Below the pieces are notes generated by a model. That model had not been told where the DNA came from, made no database searches, and saw only the letters and a list, made by a program, of their open reading frames with translations. A DNA stretch of 64,000 bases from Paucibacter sp963740455 (GTDB lineage Bacteria > Pseudomonadota > Gammaproteobacteria > Burkholderiales > Burkholderiaceae_C). Location: NCBI GenBank assembly GCA_963740455.1, contig CAVUEF010000013.1:248001-312000 (forward strand), written 5' to 3'. Numbering within the stretch: the first letter of the stretch is position 1; every line of letters starts with the position of its first letter. Shown in pieces: positions 1 to 8,693 of this stretch. The translations under genes were made by a program, and so were the position numbers.

Positions 1-1037
1 ACGGCAGCGGCCAGCGCGATGCCGATGAGGATGGCGTCGCGCACGCTGGCCGCCGAATCGAGCACGATCACGCTCTGGTCGTACCAGTTGGCGACCTTTA
101 CGTCGGCGGGAATCATCCCCTTCATCGTCGCCAGCTTGGCGCGCACGTCGCCTGCGATCTGCACGCTGTTGCTGCCTGGCTGCTGATAGACCTGGAACAG
201 CACCGCGTCGCGGCCGTCGGCCGTGACGCGAATCCACTGCGGTGTGGTCGAGCGCGTCACGCGGGCGATGTCGTCGAGGTGGATCACGCCGTTGCGGCCG
301 GTGCGCACAATCGTCTGGCGGATCGCGTCGAGATCGCGCAGGCGCGAATCACTGACGACCAGGAACAGCTTGTAGCGATCTTCCAGCCGACCCACCGCAC
401 TGACGACGTTGGTAGCACTGAGCGCGCGCGCCAAGTCGTCGATCGACAATCCGAACGCCTGCAGGCGTTGCGGCTCGACGTCGACGCGGTACTCCTCGAC
501 CGCACCGCCGACCACCTGCACCCGCGCCACACCAGGGATGTTGGAGAGTTGTGGGCGCAGCTGGAACTGCGCCAGGTCGCGCAGTTCGGTGAGCGAACGT
601 TTCGGCGAGGTCAGGCTGTAGGCGATGATAGGGAAGGCGGTCGGGTCCATGCGCTTGACCGACATCTGCGTGCCCGTGGGCAAAGACGACAGAATCTGCG
701 AGATCGCGGCGTCGATCTGCAGGGTCGCCGAGGCCATGTCCAGGCCCCAGCCGAAATTGACCGAGATCTCGGCCACACCGCGACTGGTGGTCGAACGCAC
801 CGACTCCACGCCGGGGACACGCCGCACCGCCTCTTCGACCGGCGTCGTCACCAGCAGCAGCATCTGCTCGGCGGGCCGGTCGCCGGCGTCGAGCGAGACC
901 ACCACGCGCGGGAAGTCGACGGTCGGAAACAGCGAGACCGCCATCTGCGTGGTCGTGTACAGCCCCACCGCCGCGACCAGTGCGAGCAGGAACAGGATGG
1001 AGCGCCGGTGGGCAACGATCCATGCGCTCGGGATCAT
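1..1037 (-). CDS. RND efflux permease, N-terminal part (cut by window edge)
   Basis: Inner-membrane proton-driven pump of the RND (HAE1/AcrB-like) family, the engine of a tripartite efflux system. About 345 codons are visible and the frame is open to the left edge. The protein starts MIPSAWIVAHRRSILF, with a first transmembrane helix followed by a TQMAVSLFPTVDFPRV segment typical of the RND N-terminus, then periplasmic porter-domain sequence (TTPVEEAVRRVPGVESV, QLSNIPGVARVQVVGG). The ATG overlaps the stop of the upstream adaptor gene (ATGA), so the two are translationally coupled. Substrate cannot be told from the sequence; a heavy-metal or a multidrug pump are both possible. Confidence 0.9.
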   Translation of the reverse strand, partial: MIPSAWIVAHRRSILFLLALVAAVGLYTTTQMAVSLFPTVDFPRVVVSLDAGDRPAEQMLLLVTTPVEEAVRRVPGVESVRSTTSRGVAEISVNFGWGLDMASATLQIDAAISQILSSLPTGTQMSVKRMDPTAFPIIAYSLTSPKRSLTELRDLAQFQLRPQLSNIPGVARVQVVGGAVEEYRVDVEPQRLQAFGLSIDDLARALSATNVVSAVGRLEDRYKLFLVVSDSRLRDLDAIRQTIVRTGRNGVIHLDDIARVTRSTTPQWIRVTADGRDAVLFQVYQQPGSNSVQIAGDVRAKLATMKGMIPADVKVANWYDQSVIVLDSAASVRDAILIGIALAAA

Positions 1038-2119
1038 CGCGGACCCTCGCGCACCGGCATGCCATCCTCGAGCTCATAGTTCCCGAGCGTGACCACCTTG
1101 GCGGTGGCGTCCAACTTGCCGTCGATCGCCACCTGACCGCGCGACTGGATGCCCGGTTTGACGTCGACCCGCCTGGCCTTGCCGTCGACGACCTGGAACA
1201 AATACCAGCCACGCGCGTCTTGCAGCACCGCCTGGCGCGGCACCGCGTAACCATCGACGGTCTGCACCACGATCGCTCCGCGCACCCGCATGCCCGGCAG
1301 CAGCCGTGCGGTGGCCGTGGCCGGCAGAGCGACGATGACGTCGACGAGTTGGGTTTGCGGGTTGATCATGCCCAACACCTGGATCACTCTGGCCTCGACC
1401 GGCGGGTCGCTGCCGAACACCGAACTGACCTGCACGCTCATCCCTGGCGTGACGCGCCGGCTGTCATCGGGCTCGATGCCCAGATTCACGCGCCCGCCGT
1501 CGCCGCGCGCGACCTGCAGGATCGAGGCATTGGCTGCCAGCGCGTCACCCTGGTTTGCATTCAGGCTGACCACGATGCCGTCGAAGGGCGCGAAGATGCG
1601 CTGCTCGGGCGAGCCGGCCAGGCGAAGCTGCGTGCGCAGCGCCAATTCGGCGTCGCTGAGCGACTTGCGCGCCGCGTCCAGTTGGGTACGTGTTGCCAGG
1701 CGATCCGCCAGCAAGGCCTCGACACGCCGGACTTCGCCCTGCGCGTAACTGAGGTTTCCACGGGTCTGTTCGGTGGCCGCCAAGACGTTGGGATCAAGCC
1801 TCACTTCGGCCAGCAGCGCGCCGCGCTTGACCGTCTGCCCCGGACTGACGAGGATGCGCCGCACCCGTACCGCCGTCGGCAGCGCGAGCGTCTGCATCTG
1901 GCTGGTGGCCGCAGAGACGACACCGTAGCCGGTCAGCGCCGCGCCAAGCTTTTGCCGCGCCAGGGGTTGGGTCTGCACGAGCACGCTGGGTGCATCGCTC
2001 GCCGCGCCAGAAGGCTGCGCCAACGCTGGCAGGCTGACGAGAATGGCGGTGGCGAGCGAGCCGGCGAGTTGCCAGGCCACTGGCCCTCGCGCAAGGGGGG
2101 GTTTCAGGTTCGAAGTCAT
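1034..2119 (-). CDS. RND efflux periplasmic adaptor subunit (membrane fusion protein)
   Basis: Periplasmic adaptor linking an RND permease to an outer membrane channel. 361 residues. An N-terminal hydrophobic stretch ending near ALAQP looks like a cleaved signal peptide. Then come a barrel-sandwich half (LPTAVRVRRILVSPGQTVKRG), a short alpha-hairpin (about residues 110-150), the second lipoyl half (RIFAPFDGIVVSLNANQGD) and beta-barrel segments with PGMSVQVSSV and PGMRVRGAIV. The start overlaps the stop of the outer membrane factor gene by ATGA and the end overlaps the permease start, so the three genes form one operon. Substrate not determinable. Confidence 0.92.
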   Translation of the reverse strand: MTSNLKPPLARGPVAWQLAGSLATAILVSLPALAQPSGAASDAPSVLVQTQPLARQKLGAALTGYGVVSAATSQMQTLALPTAVRVRRILVSPGQTVKRGALLAEVRLDPNVLAATEQTRGNLSYAQGEVRRVEALLADRLATRTQLDAARKSLSDAELALRTQLRLAGSPEQRIFAPFDGIVVSLNANQGDALAANASILQVARGDGGRVNLGIEPDDSRRVTPGMSVQVSSVFGSDPPVEARVIQVLGMINPQTQLVDVIVALPATATARLLPGMRVRGAIVVQTVDGYAVPRQAVLQDARGWYLFQVVDGKARRVDVKPGIQSRGQVAIDGKLDATAKVVTLGNYELEDGMPVREGPR

Positions 2120-3549
2120 GGCGCAGAGCGTGTCAAGGGGCCAGAGACAGTCGGCAGCGGACCGCCGAGCAGGGTTTGTAATGCAATGTGCTGTTCGGTG
2201 ATGGACTCGCGCAGGGCAGCGGCTTCCTGTCGCTTGGCCAGCACGCTGGCCTGCAGACTGGTGTAAGTCAGCACGTCAATCTGCTCCGCCCTGAATGAAC
2301 GCCGTGCGGCGTCAGCGGCCGGGACCAAAAAGCGCAGGCCTTCCTCCACCTGGTCCAGCCGCTCGGTCTGCGCGGGCAGGCCCAGCAGGATGCGCTCGAT
2401 CTCGCTCTGCGCCGCATCGAGGCGGCTCAGGTACTCGGCACGCAGCTTTTCGCGTGTCGCCGACTCGATGGCGATATTGCCGCGGTTGCGGTTGAACAAC
2501 GGCAGCGTCAGCCCGAGCGTGAAGCCGCGCGTATGAAGCCCTGCGGTATCGCGTGCGCGCGTCAGGCCCAGGCTCAGCGCCGGAAACTGCGCCACGATCG
2601 CCTGCCTCAGCCGTTGGTCCTGCGCTTCATAGCCGGCTTGCAACGCGAGCAGATCGGGGCGGCGCTGCGGCAGATTGCGCAAGCGCTCGACGACGGCGGC
2701 GCCATCGACCGGGACGCCAGCGGTGGCCTCGGCATCCTCGACCAGCTTCAGGCGCTTGCCGGCGCGCAACCCGAGCAAGGCATTCAGGTCCTCCAGCCCT
2801 GCGTCGCGGGCACGCCGCAGTTCGCTCAACTGGCGATTGACATCGTCAAGCGCGGCCCGGTAGCCCGCCGCGGCGTCGATTGTCATGTCGCCGCGCGCCA
2901 GCGCGCGGCCGGAGCGCTCGACACGCTCGTTCAACAGCGAGCGCTGCTCAAGCAACAGCGCCTCGGCGTGGTCGGCGGCTACGGCGCGCGCGAACAGCAG
3001 CCGGGCCTTGCCGATGACCTGCCATTCCTGCCACAGCACAGACAAGCGAGCGCCCGTCCATTCGGCCTGCGCAGCGCGCTCAAGCATCGGCCGCGACAGC
3101 AGGCTGCCGAGATCGACGCCGAGCGCGACGTTGAACGCGTTCGTCAGGCCCGGTGCCGAGCTGAACGGGAAATCATTGCCCACGCTGAGTTGCGGGTCCG
3201 GCAACAGGCCGGCAGCGAAGGCCTGGGCCCGGTTCACATCAAGCCCGAGGCGCGCGGCACGCAGGTCGGGATTGTTGGCGACCGCCAGCGTCGCGACCTC
3301 GACGCTGTCGAGACCGTCCGATGGGTCGAAACGGTGCGCCGGCCAGGCCTCGGGCGCGAGGGCAACGGGGCGGACCACCAGCCCGGCGATGTCGTCGGCC
3401 AGGTCGCCGTGCAGTGGCATCGGCTGCGGCGAGTACGTGGTGCAGGCTGCCATCAACAGCACGCTGCCGATCAGCGCGGCCGATTTCCCTGCACAAAGAC
3501 AGGCTCGGCGCTTTTGTTGTCTGAAGTCGGAATACATGTCAATTCTCAT
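2116..3549 (-). CDS. TolC-family outer membrane efflux lipoprotein
   Basis: Outer membrane channel of the RND pump encoded downstream. The open frame extends 80 codons upstream, but the start at 3549 (MRIDMYSDF) is preferred because it puts a lipoprotein signal (GSVLLMAAC) close to the N-terminus. A second ATG four codons on is also possible. The body has the long helical repeats of the TolC fold (VANNPDLRAARLGLDVNRAQ; RAEYLSRLDAAQSEIERIL) and FTLGLTLPLFNRNRG, a common hallmark of these proteins. It overlaps the adaptor gene by ATGA. The 236-nt gap upstream separates this operon from the EmrAB-type operon. Confidence 0.88.
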   Translation of the reverse strand: MRIDMYSDFRQQKRRACLCAGKSAALIGSVLLMAACTTYSPQPMPLHGDLADDIAGLVVRPVALAPEAWPAHRFDPSDGLDSVEVATLAVANNPDLRAARLGLDVNRAQAFAAGLLPDPQLSVGNDFPFSSAPGLTNAFNVALGVDLGSLLSRPMLERAAQAEWTGARLSVLWQEWQVIGKARLLFARAVAADHAEALLLEQRSLLNERVERSGRALARGDMTIDAAAGYRAALDDVNRQLSELRRARDAGLEDLNALLGLRAGKRLKLVEDAEATAGVPVDGAAVVERLRNLPQRRPDLLALQAGYEAQDQRLRQAIVAQFPALSLGLTRARDTAGLHTRGFTLGLTLPLFNRNRGNIAIESATREKLRAEYLSRLDAAQSEIERILLGLPAQTERLDQVEEGLRFLVPAADAARRSFRAEQIDVLTYTSLQASVLAKRQEAAALRESITEQHIALQTLLGGPLPTVSGPLTRSAP

Positions 3550-3627
3550 TGAGCCAATGTACCGCGAAAGGGCAGGGAAAGAGGTCGCGCAATGACCTTG
3601 TGCCGGGCAGACATCGGTGACGTGAAC

Positions 3628-3652
3628 GGGATCACAGGCTGCGCGTGATCCC
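3628..3652. promoter_or_regulatory. Inverted repeat in the gap before the RND operon
   Basis: GGGATCAC and GTGATCCC form perfect 8-bp arms with a 9-nt spacer, 79 nt upstream of the chosen start of the outer membrane factor. It could be an operator for the RND operon or an RNA hairpin. A smaller repeat (CATCGA, CCCC, TCGATG at 3757-3772) lies just after the MFS stop codon and has no T tract. Nothing else is seen in the 3550-3785 gap. Confidence 0.4.
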
Positions 3653-3785
3653 ATCATGGTCGATCCCACTGTTCGTTGTTTGCCAGGCCTTGCGTCTGCA
3701 AATGCGCTTGTCCCGGATTTGAGCGGGCGCCTCCGCGGCGGGCTCGGGTCGAGAGACATCGACCCCTCGATGACCCATCCCGAGC

Positions 3786-5378
3786 TCAATGCGCGTCGAC
3801 CGCCTGCGCCGCCGCCACGCGCCCCGGTCGGGTGGTGAACCAGATGGCGCCGATCAGAATCAGGAACACGAATGCCGAGCCAAGAAAGATGTCATCGGCG
3901 GCCCGCGTGAACGCCTGCTGGTCGATCATGCGGCTCACCTGCTGCAAGGCCTGCTCGCGGCTGAATCCGGCTGCATTCAGGCCAGCCAACAGCTCGGAGG
4001 TAATCGGGTCGCCCAACGCAAAGCGCTCGGTCAGATGCGCATGGTGCAAGGCGGCGCGGCTTTCCCACAGCGTGGTCGCAATCGAGGTGCCCATCGCGCC
4101 CGCGGTGATGCGCACAAAGTTGGAAAGGCCCGCAGCCGCTGGCATGCGATCGGGTCCGATGCCCGAGAGCACGATTGTCGTGAGCGGAATGAAGAAGAAG
4201 GCCATCGCGGCGCCTTGCAGCACGGTGGGCAGCATGATGGTGGCGAAGTCGGTCTGGGTGTTGAACTGCGAGCGCATCCACAGCACCAGCGCGAAGCCGA
4301 TGAAGGCGCCGGTCGCCATCTTGCGCGGATCGAAGCGGGACACGTTCCTGCCCACCACGGGTGTGAGCAGAATAGCCAGCAGGCCCACCGGCGCCAGCGC
4401 CATGCCGGCCTCAATCGATGTGTAGCCCATGTACTGCTGCAGCCACAGCGGCAACAGCACGACATTGCCGAAGAACAGGCCATAGGCCACCGACAGCGTG
4501 ATCACGCCGAACGTGAAGTTGCGACGTCCGAACAAGCGCAGATCGACCACCGGATGCTTGTCGGTCAGCTCCCAGACCACGAACACCGCGAAGCCCACCA
4601 CCGCAACCACCGCCAGAACGACGATCAGTTGCGACTCGAACCAACCGAGTTCCTTGCCCTTGTCGAGCATCACCTGCATGGCGCCCACCCACAGCACCAG
4701 CAGGCTCAGACCCACGGTGTCGATGGGGAGCTTGCGCACCGGGGTTTCGCGCTTGCGGTAAATGCCCCAGGTCACGGCCGCGGCGAGCAGGCCGACCGGC
4801 ACGTTGATATAGAAGATCCAGGGCCAGGATGCGAAATCGGTGAGCCAGCCGCCCAACAAGGGACCCGCCACCGGCGCCACCAGCGTGGTCATGCCCCACA
4901 GCGCCAAGGCCATGCCCGCGCGCTCGCGTGGGTAGCTGCTCAGCAGCAGGGTTTGCGAGAGCGGAATCATCGGCCCGGCCACCAACCCTTGCAGCACGCG
5001 GGCAGCGATCAGCATTTCGAACGAACCCGCCAGGCCGCACAGCCATGAGGTGATCACGAACAGCAATATGCTCAGGGTGAACAAGCGCACTGCGCCGAAG
5101 CGCTGCGTGAGCCAGCCGGTGAGCGGCACCGAGATCGCATTGGCCACGCCAAAGCTCGTGATCACCCAGGTGCCTTGATTCGGGCTCACGCCCAAGTCGC
5201 CGGCGATCGACGGCAGCGACACATTCGCGATCGACGAATCGAGTACGTTCATGAAAGTCGCCAGCGACAGCGACAAGGTGCCCAGCGCCAGCAGCGTGCC
5301 CGACAGCGGGCGCAGCACCCCGGACGCGGCCGGCTGCGGGTCTTCGGCCATGCTGTCGCCGGCGCTTGCGCCGCTCAC
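3786..5378 (-). CDS. emrB: MFS efflux transporter, DHA2/EmrB family
   Basis: Proton-coupled drug exporter of the inner membrane, working with the EmrA-like adaptor encoded just upstream. 530 residues with about 14 hydrophobic helices, as expected for DHA2 (QacA/EmrB). Recognisable elements are FMNVLDSSIANVSLPSIAGD in helix 1, WVITSFGVANAISVPLTGWL in helix 2 and LQGLVAGPMIPLSQTLLL in helix 4. The start overlaps the EmrA stop (ATGA). A start ten codons later (MAEDPQ) is possible. Family is clear; the drug range is not. Confidence 0.93.
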   Translation of the reverse strand: MSGASAGDSMAEDPQPAASGVLRPLSGTLLALGTLSLSLATFMNVLDSSIANVSLPSIAGDLGVSPNQGTWVITSFGVANAISVPLTGWLTQRFGAVRLFTLSILLFVITSWLCGLAGSFEMLIAARVLQGLVAGPMIPLSQTLLLSSYPRERAGMALALWGMTTLVAPVAGPLLGGWLTDFASWPWIFYINVPVGLLAAAVTWGIYRKRETPVRKLPIDTVGLSLLVLWVGAMQVMLDKGKELGWFESQLIVVLAVVAVVGFAVFVVWELTDKHPVVDLRLFGRRNFTFGVITLSVAYGLFFGNVVLLPLWLQQYMGYTSIEAGMALAPVGLLAILLTPVVGRNVSRFDPRKMATGAFIGFALVLWMRSQFNTQTDFATIMLPTVLQGAAMAFFFIPLTTIVLSGIGPDRMPAAAGLSNFVRITAGAMGTSIATTLWESRAALHHAHLTERFALGDPITSELLAGLNAAGFSREQALQQVSRMIDQQAFTRAADDIFLGSAFVFLILIGAIWFTTRPGRVAAAQAVDAH

Positions 5379-6607
5379 CTGGCCCGGCGCGCCGGCTTGG
5401 CGCTGAGCGGCCCGCCCTGCGTGCGGATGATGCGATCCACTTCGGCGTCGGCGTCCTTTTCGCTGTGGTCGAACACGGTGGTTTGCGTCGTCGCATCGCC
5501 CGTTGCGGTTTGCGCCAAGGCCTGGCCCGCCGTTGATGCCACGTCCACCGTGACAACGCTCGACAGCCCGACGCGCAGCGGATGCTCGGCCACCTCCTTG
5601 GCGTCGAGCGAGATGCGCACAGGCACGCGCTGGACGATCTTGATCCAGTTGCCGGTGGCGTTCTGTGCCGGCAGCACGGCGAATGCCGCACCCGTGCCGG
5701 CGCCCAGGCCCACGACCTTGCCGTGGAATTCAAAGCCGTCGTATTGATCGACCGCGATCGTCGCCGGTTGCCCGATGCGCAGCTTGGCGAGCTGGCTCTC
5801 CTTGAAGTTGGCATCGATCCAGGGGTGGGTCAGCGCCACCACGGCCATCAGCGGCGCGCCTGCCTGGACACGTTGACCGAGCTGCACATTGCGGCGTGCC
5901 ACCCAGCCGTCCACCGGGGCGAGCAATTCGCTGCGCTGCACGGCCAGCAAGGACTCGCGCAGCTTGGACGCGGCGCGCTGCACATTGGGGTGTTCACTCA
6001 AACTGATGCCGTTGGTCAAAGCCTGGCTCGACGTGCGCTGATCGCGCGCGGCCTGCAGGGCCGACTCGGCGGCGGCAACGGCGCTACGCGCAGTGGCCAC
6101 CGCCGCGCTCGCATGCTCGAATTCCTCTTTCCCGACGGCCCCCGAGGCCACCAAGGGCGCACGGCGCTGGGCGTCGTCTTGCGCGCGCGCCAGATCGCCT
6201 TGCAGTCGCGTCAGGTCGGCCTGGCGCACGTTCACCAGCGCGCCCAGCGTGGCGTCGCCGGCCATCAAGCTGCGCACCTCGCGCACGGTCTGTGCCAGTT
6301 GCGCCCGGCTTTGCTCGAGCGCAATGCGGGCGTCGGCCGGGTCCAGCGACACCAGTGGCTGGCCGGCGCGCACGAAGTCAGTATCGTCAGCGTGGATGGC
6401 GCGCACCGTGCCCGCGAGCTGGGGCGTGATCAGCACCACATTGGCCTGCACATAGGCGTTGTCGGTACTCTCGAAATGGCGGCCGTGCAACCAGTGGTAG
6501 GCGAAATAGGCCAGCAGACTCAAGGCCACCACGGCCGCAATGCTGAACAGGGCACGGCCGCGAATGCGGGCCAGACGCGCTGCCGATTTGTCGTTGGGAG
6601 ACGTCAT
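5375..6607 (-). CDS. emrA: EmrA/HlyD-family efflux adaptor
   Basis: Adaptor that spans the periplasm between the EmrB-like pump and an outer membrane channel. The frame is open much further upstream, but that part lies over the preceding gene. The ATG at 6607 overlaps the stop of the outer membrane factor and begins a typical EmrA: short cytoplasmic tail, one membrane helix (FSIAAVVALSLLAYFAYHWL), then STDNAYVQANVVLITPQLAG, a hallmark of the EmrA lipoyl half. A coiled-coil hairpin (about 90-210), LLAPVDGWVARRNVQLGQ and a beta-barrel region follow. 410 residues. The C-terminus is rich in charged residues and variable in the family. Confidence 0.93.
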   Translation of the reverse strand: MTSPNDKSAARLARIRGRALFSIAAVVALSLLAYFAYHWLHGRHFESTDNAYVQANVVLITPQLAGTVRAIHADDTDFVRAGQPLVSLDPADARIALEQSRAQLAQTVREVRSLMAGDATLGALVNVRQADLTRLQGDLARAQDDAQRRAPLVASGAVGKEEFEHASAAVATARSAVAAAESALQAARDQRTSSQALTNGISLSEHPNVQRAASKLRESLLAVQRSELLAPVDGWVARRNVQLGQRVQAGAPLMAVVALTHPWIDANFKESQLAKLRIGQPATIAVDQYDGFEFHGKVVGLGAGTGAAFAVLPAQNATGNWIKIVQRVPVRISLDAKEVAEHPLRVGLSSVVTVDVASTAGQALAQTATGDATTQTTVFDHSEKDADAEVDRIIRTQGGPLSAKPARRAR

Positions 6608-8082
6608 GGTGTGCTTCTTTGTTTGCTTGTGTCTGATGCGGACTGCGTCATTGCGCTGCGCCAGCCGCCGCCGAGCGCCCGTATCAGCGCGACATGGCTG
6701 TCGAGCGTTTGTGCCTGCACATCGGCGAGCGCACGCTGTTGAGTGAGCACGGCCAGGTCGGCGTTGATCAGCGCCAGCCCATTGGCAAGGCCTGCGGCTT
6801 GGCGCTGCCGGGCCAGCTGACGCGCGCCCACCGCGTTGCGCAGGGCCAGGTCTTGCTCGCCAGCCTGGACGCCCAGCGAGCGCACGCTGGCGAGCGCGTC
6901 GCTGGCCTCGTGCACGGCTTGCACAACGCTGGCGTTGTAGCTCGCCACGGCAGCGTCGAGTTCGGCGACGTTGCCGTGCAGCTGGGCGCGCAAGCGGCCG
7001 GTGTCGAAGATCGGCAGGCGCAGCGCCGGGCCGATGCCGGCCTGCAGGCTGCCAGCGCGCAGCAGATTGTCCAGCCCGATCGAACTGAAACCGGCAAAGG
7101 CGTTCAGATTCAGGTTCGGATAGAACTGCGCGCGCGCCGCCGACACATCGGCCGTGGCGGCCTCGACGCGCCAGCGTGCTGCGGCCACGTCGGGGCGCCG
7201 CCCGAGCAGATCCAGGGCCAGGCTCGCATTGGCCACATCGGTCAGCTTGCGCGGCAATTGCGGCAGGCCGGGCGCGAGCGTATCGAGCGCGTCCATCGAT
7301 TGAGCGCTGAGTGCCGCAAGTTGATGGCGTGCCAGACTGATCAGCTCGTCCATGGCCTGGCGTTGGCGACGCAGCTCGGGCAACGGTGCCTGCATCTGGT
7401 GCAGTTCGACCTGGGTATCGACGCCCGCCGCCACGCGCTGCGCCACCAGCTCGGCGGCCCGTTCGCGCAAGCGCAGTTGGGCTTGCAACAAGCCGCGCTG
7501 CTCCAGCCATCGCGCCAGGCCGACATAGCCGCGCACGACCTGGCTGCTGAGCAGCATCGCTGCCGCCTGCGACTCGGCAGCGACGGCGCGCTCGGCACCC
7601 AGGGCAGCGCGCAACTGCGCCCGGTTGCGGCCGAAGAAATCGAACTCCCAGGACACGCCGGCCTGCAGATTGACCGATGTGCGCACGCTGCCTGCGATGG
7701 GCGGAGGAAGCAATCCATGTTCGCTATAACGCTGGCGCGTCGCGTCGAATCCCAGACCGGTGGCGGGTTTGCCCAGAGCACCGGCGGCTTCGGCCAAGGC
7801 GCTGGCGCGCTCCAGCCTGGCGGCCGCCAGTTGCAGTCCCGGGTTGGATTCAAGCGCGCGCTGTACAAGGGTATCGAGCCTGGCATCGCCAAACACCTGC
7901 CACCAGGCGGCCCCGAGCTCGGGGGTCCGGGCCTGCCCGTCCAGGCCCAGCGCATTATCAAGCGCGGGCTGGTGCTTGGGCGCGATTGCCGGCACGTTGA
8001 CGCAGCCGCTGAAAGCGGTCAACAGCGCCGTGGCGGCGGCCAGCGCGAGAGCGGGAGATGTCAGTCGAGCATGCAGGCGCAT
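6604..8082 (-). CDS. NodT-family outer membrane efflux lipoprotein
   Basis: Outer membrane channel of the EmrAB-type pump. 492 residues. The signal ends in a lipobox (LLTAFSGC), so the mature protein is probably lipid-anchored. GAAWWQVFGDARLDTLVQRA near the mature N-terminus and the two helical-repeat halves (LQAGVSWEFDFFGRNRAQLR; FYPNLNLNAFAGF, LRLPIFDTGRLRAQ) are typical of the NodT/OprM group. It follows the MarR gene by 3 nt and overlaps emrA by ATGA, so regulator, channel, adaptor and pump appear to be one transcript. Confidence 0.92.
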   Translation of the reverse strand: MRLHARLTSPALALAAATALLTAFSGCVNVPAIAPKHQPALDNALGLDGQARTPELGAAWWQVFGDARLDTLVQRALESNPGLQLAAARLERASALAEAAGALGKPATGLGFDATRQRYSEHGLLPPPIAGSVRTSVNLQAGVSWEFDFFGRNRAQLRAALGAERAVAAESQAAAMLLSSQVVRGYVGLARWLEQRGLLQAQLRLRERAAELVAQRVAAGVDTQVELHQMQAPLPELRRQRQAMDELISLARHQLAALSAQSMDALDTLAPGLPQLPRKLTDVANASLALDLLGRRPDVAAARWRVEAATADVSAARAQFYPNLNLNAFAGFSSIGLDNLLRAGSLQAGIGPALRLPIFDTGRLRAQLHGNVAELDAAVASYNASVVQAVHEASDALASVRSLGVQAGEQDLALRNAVGARQLARQRQAAGLANGLALINADLAVLTQQRALADVQAQTLDSHVALIRALGGGWRSAMTQSASDTSKQRSTP

Positions 8083-8085
8083 GTT

Positions 8086-8616
8086 TCAGGCCTTCTTTCG
8101 GGGGGTCTGCGCTCTGGTCGGCGAGCCGCTCGCCGCAGCGCGCATGGCGTCGCCATGGCCGATCATGCGGGCCAGCAGCTGCATCAATTGTTGCCACTCT
8201 GCATGGCTGAAGTCGGCCAGATGGCCGTTATGGACGTCGGTCAGAACGCCGGGCACCAGCTTGGCGATACGCCGGCCCTCCGCAGTGAGCGCCACATGCA
8301 CGACGCGGCGGTCTTTGCTATCGCGTGCGCGCACGCACAGGCCTTTGCGCTCAAGCCGGTCGATCATGCGCGTCACCGCGCCGCCGTCCATCTGCAATTC
8401 ACGCGCGATTTCGGCTGGCGAGCATTCGCCCTTGAGGTGCAGGATCAACAGCGGCCGCCACTGCGCGTCGGTGAGCCCGTCGACCGCCAGCTTGGCATCG
8501 ACCTGTTGCACCATCGATTGCAAGACGCGCCGCATCAGCAAGCCAAGGCTGCGCTCCAGGACATAGTCATCGGCGACATAAAGTTTCGCGGCGGGCGGGG
8601 GCTTCGTTTTGGGCAC
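8086..8616 (-). CDS. MarR-family transcriptional regulator
   Basis: Winged-helix repressor, first gene of the EmrAB-type operon and probably its own repressor. 176 residues. The winged helix runs from about LTDAQWRPLLILHLKGECSP through the recognition helix (GGAVTRMIDRLERKGL) to the wing (RARDSKDRRVVHVALTAEG). MarR proteins bind as dimers to palindromes and release on binding phenolic or drug-like ligands. An 18-bp perfect palindrome lies only 10 nt upstream of the start codon, inside the predicted promoter. The C-terminal 20 residues are basic and probably disordered. Confidence 0.93.
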   Translation of the reverse strand: MPKTKPPPAAKLYVADDYVLERSLGLLMRRVLQSMVQQVDAKLAVDGLTDAQWRPLLILHLKGECSPAEIARELQMDGGAVTRMIDRLERKGLCVRARDSKDRRVVHVALTAEGRRIAKLVPGVLTDVHNGHLADFSHAEWQQLMQLLARMIGHGDAMRAAASGSPTRAQTPRKKA

Positions 8617-8623
8617 GTGGCGA

Positions 8624-8651
8624 TTTTTATTGCCTAGGCAATAATTGTCAA
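8624..8651 (-). promoter_or_regulatory. marR-emr promoter with MarR-type palindromic operator
   Basis: On the minus strand TTGACA (8646-8651) and TAAAAA (8624-8629) are 16 nt apart, a plausible sigma-70 promoter for the MarR operon. Between them and overlapping the -10 lies the perfect 18-bp palindrome TTATTGCCTAGGCAATAA (8627-8644). A dimer bound there would block the promoter. The same site lies 50 nt upstream of the divergent ABC transporter gene and may control that too. Confidence 0.7.
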
Positions 8652-8693
8652 GTCAATCAACCGGGACACACCCCCCACCCCTACACTCGCGCC

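Noticed and set aside
6694..8637. A 647-codon plus-strand frame opposite the NodT and MarR genes, and similar long frames at 39427-41178 and 53641-54675
   Set aside because: Antisense shadows of well-supported genes; no recognisable domain or ribosome site.
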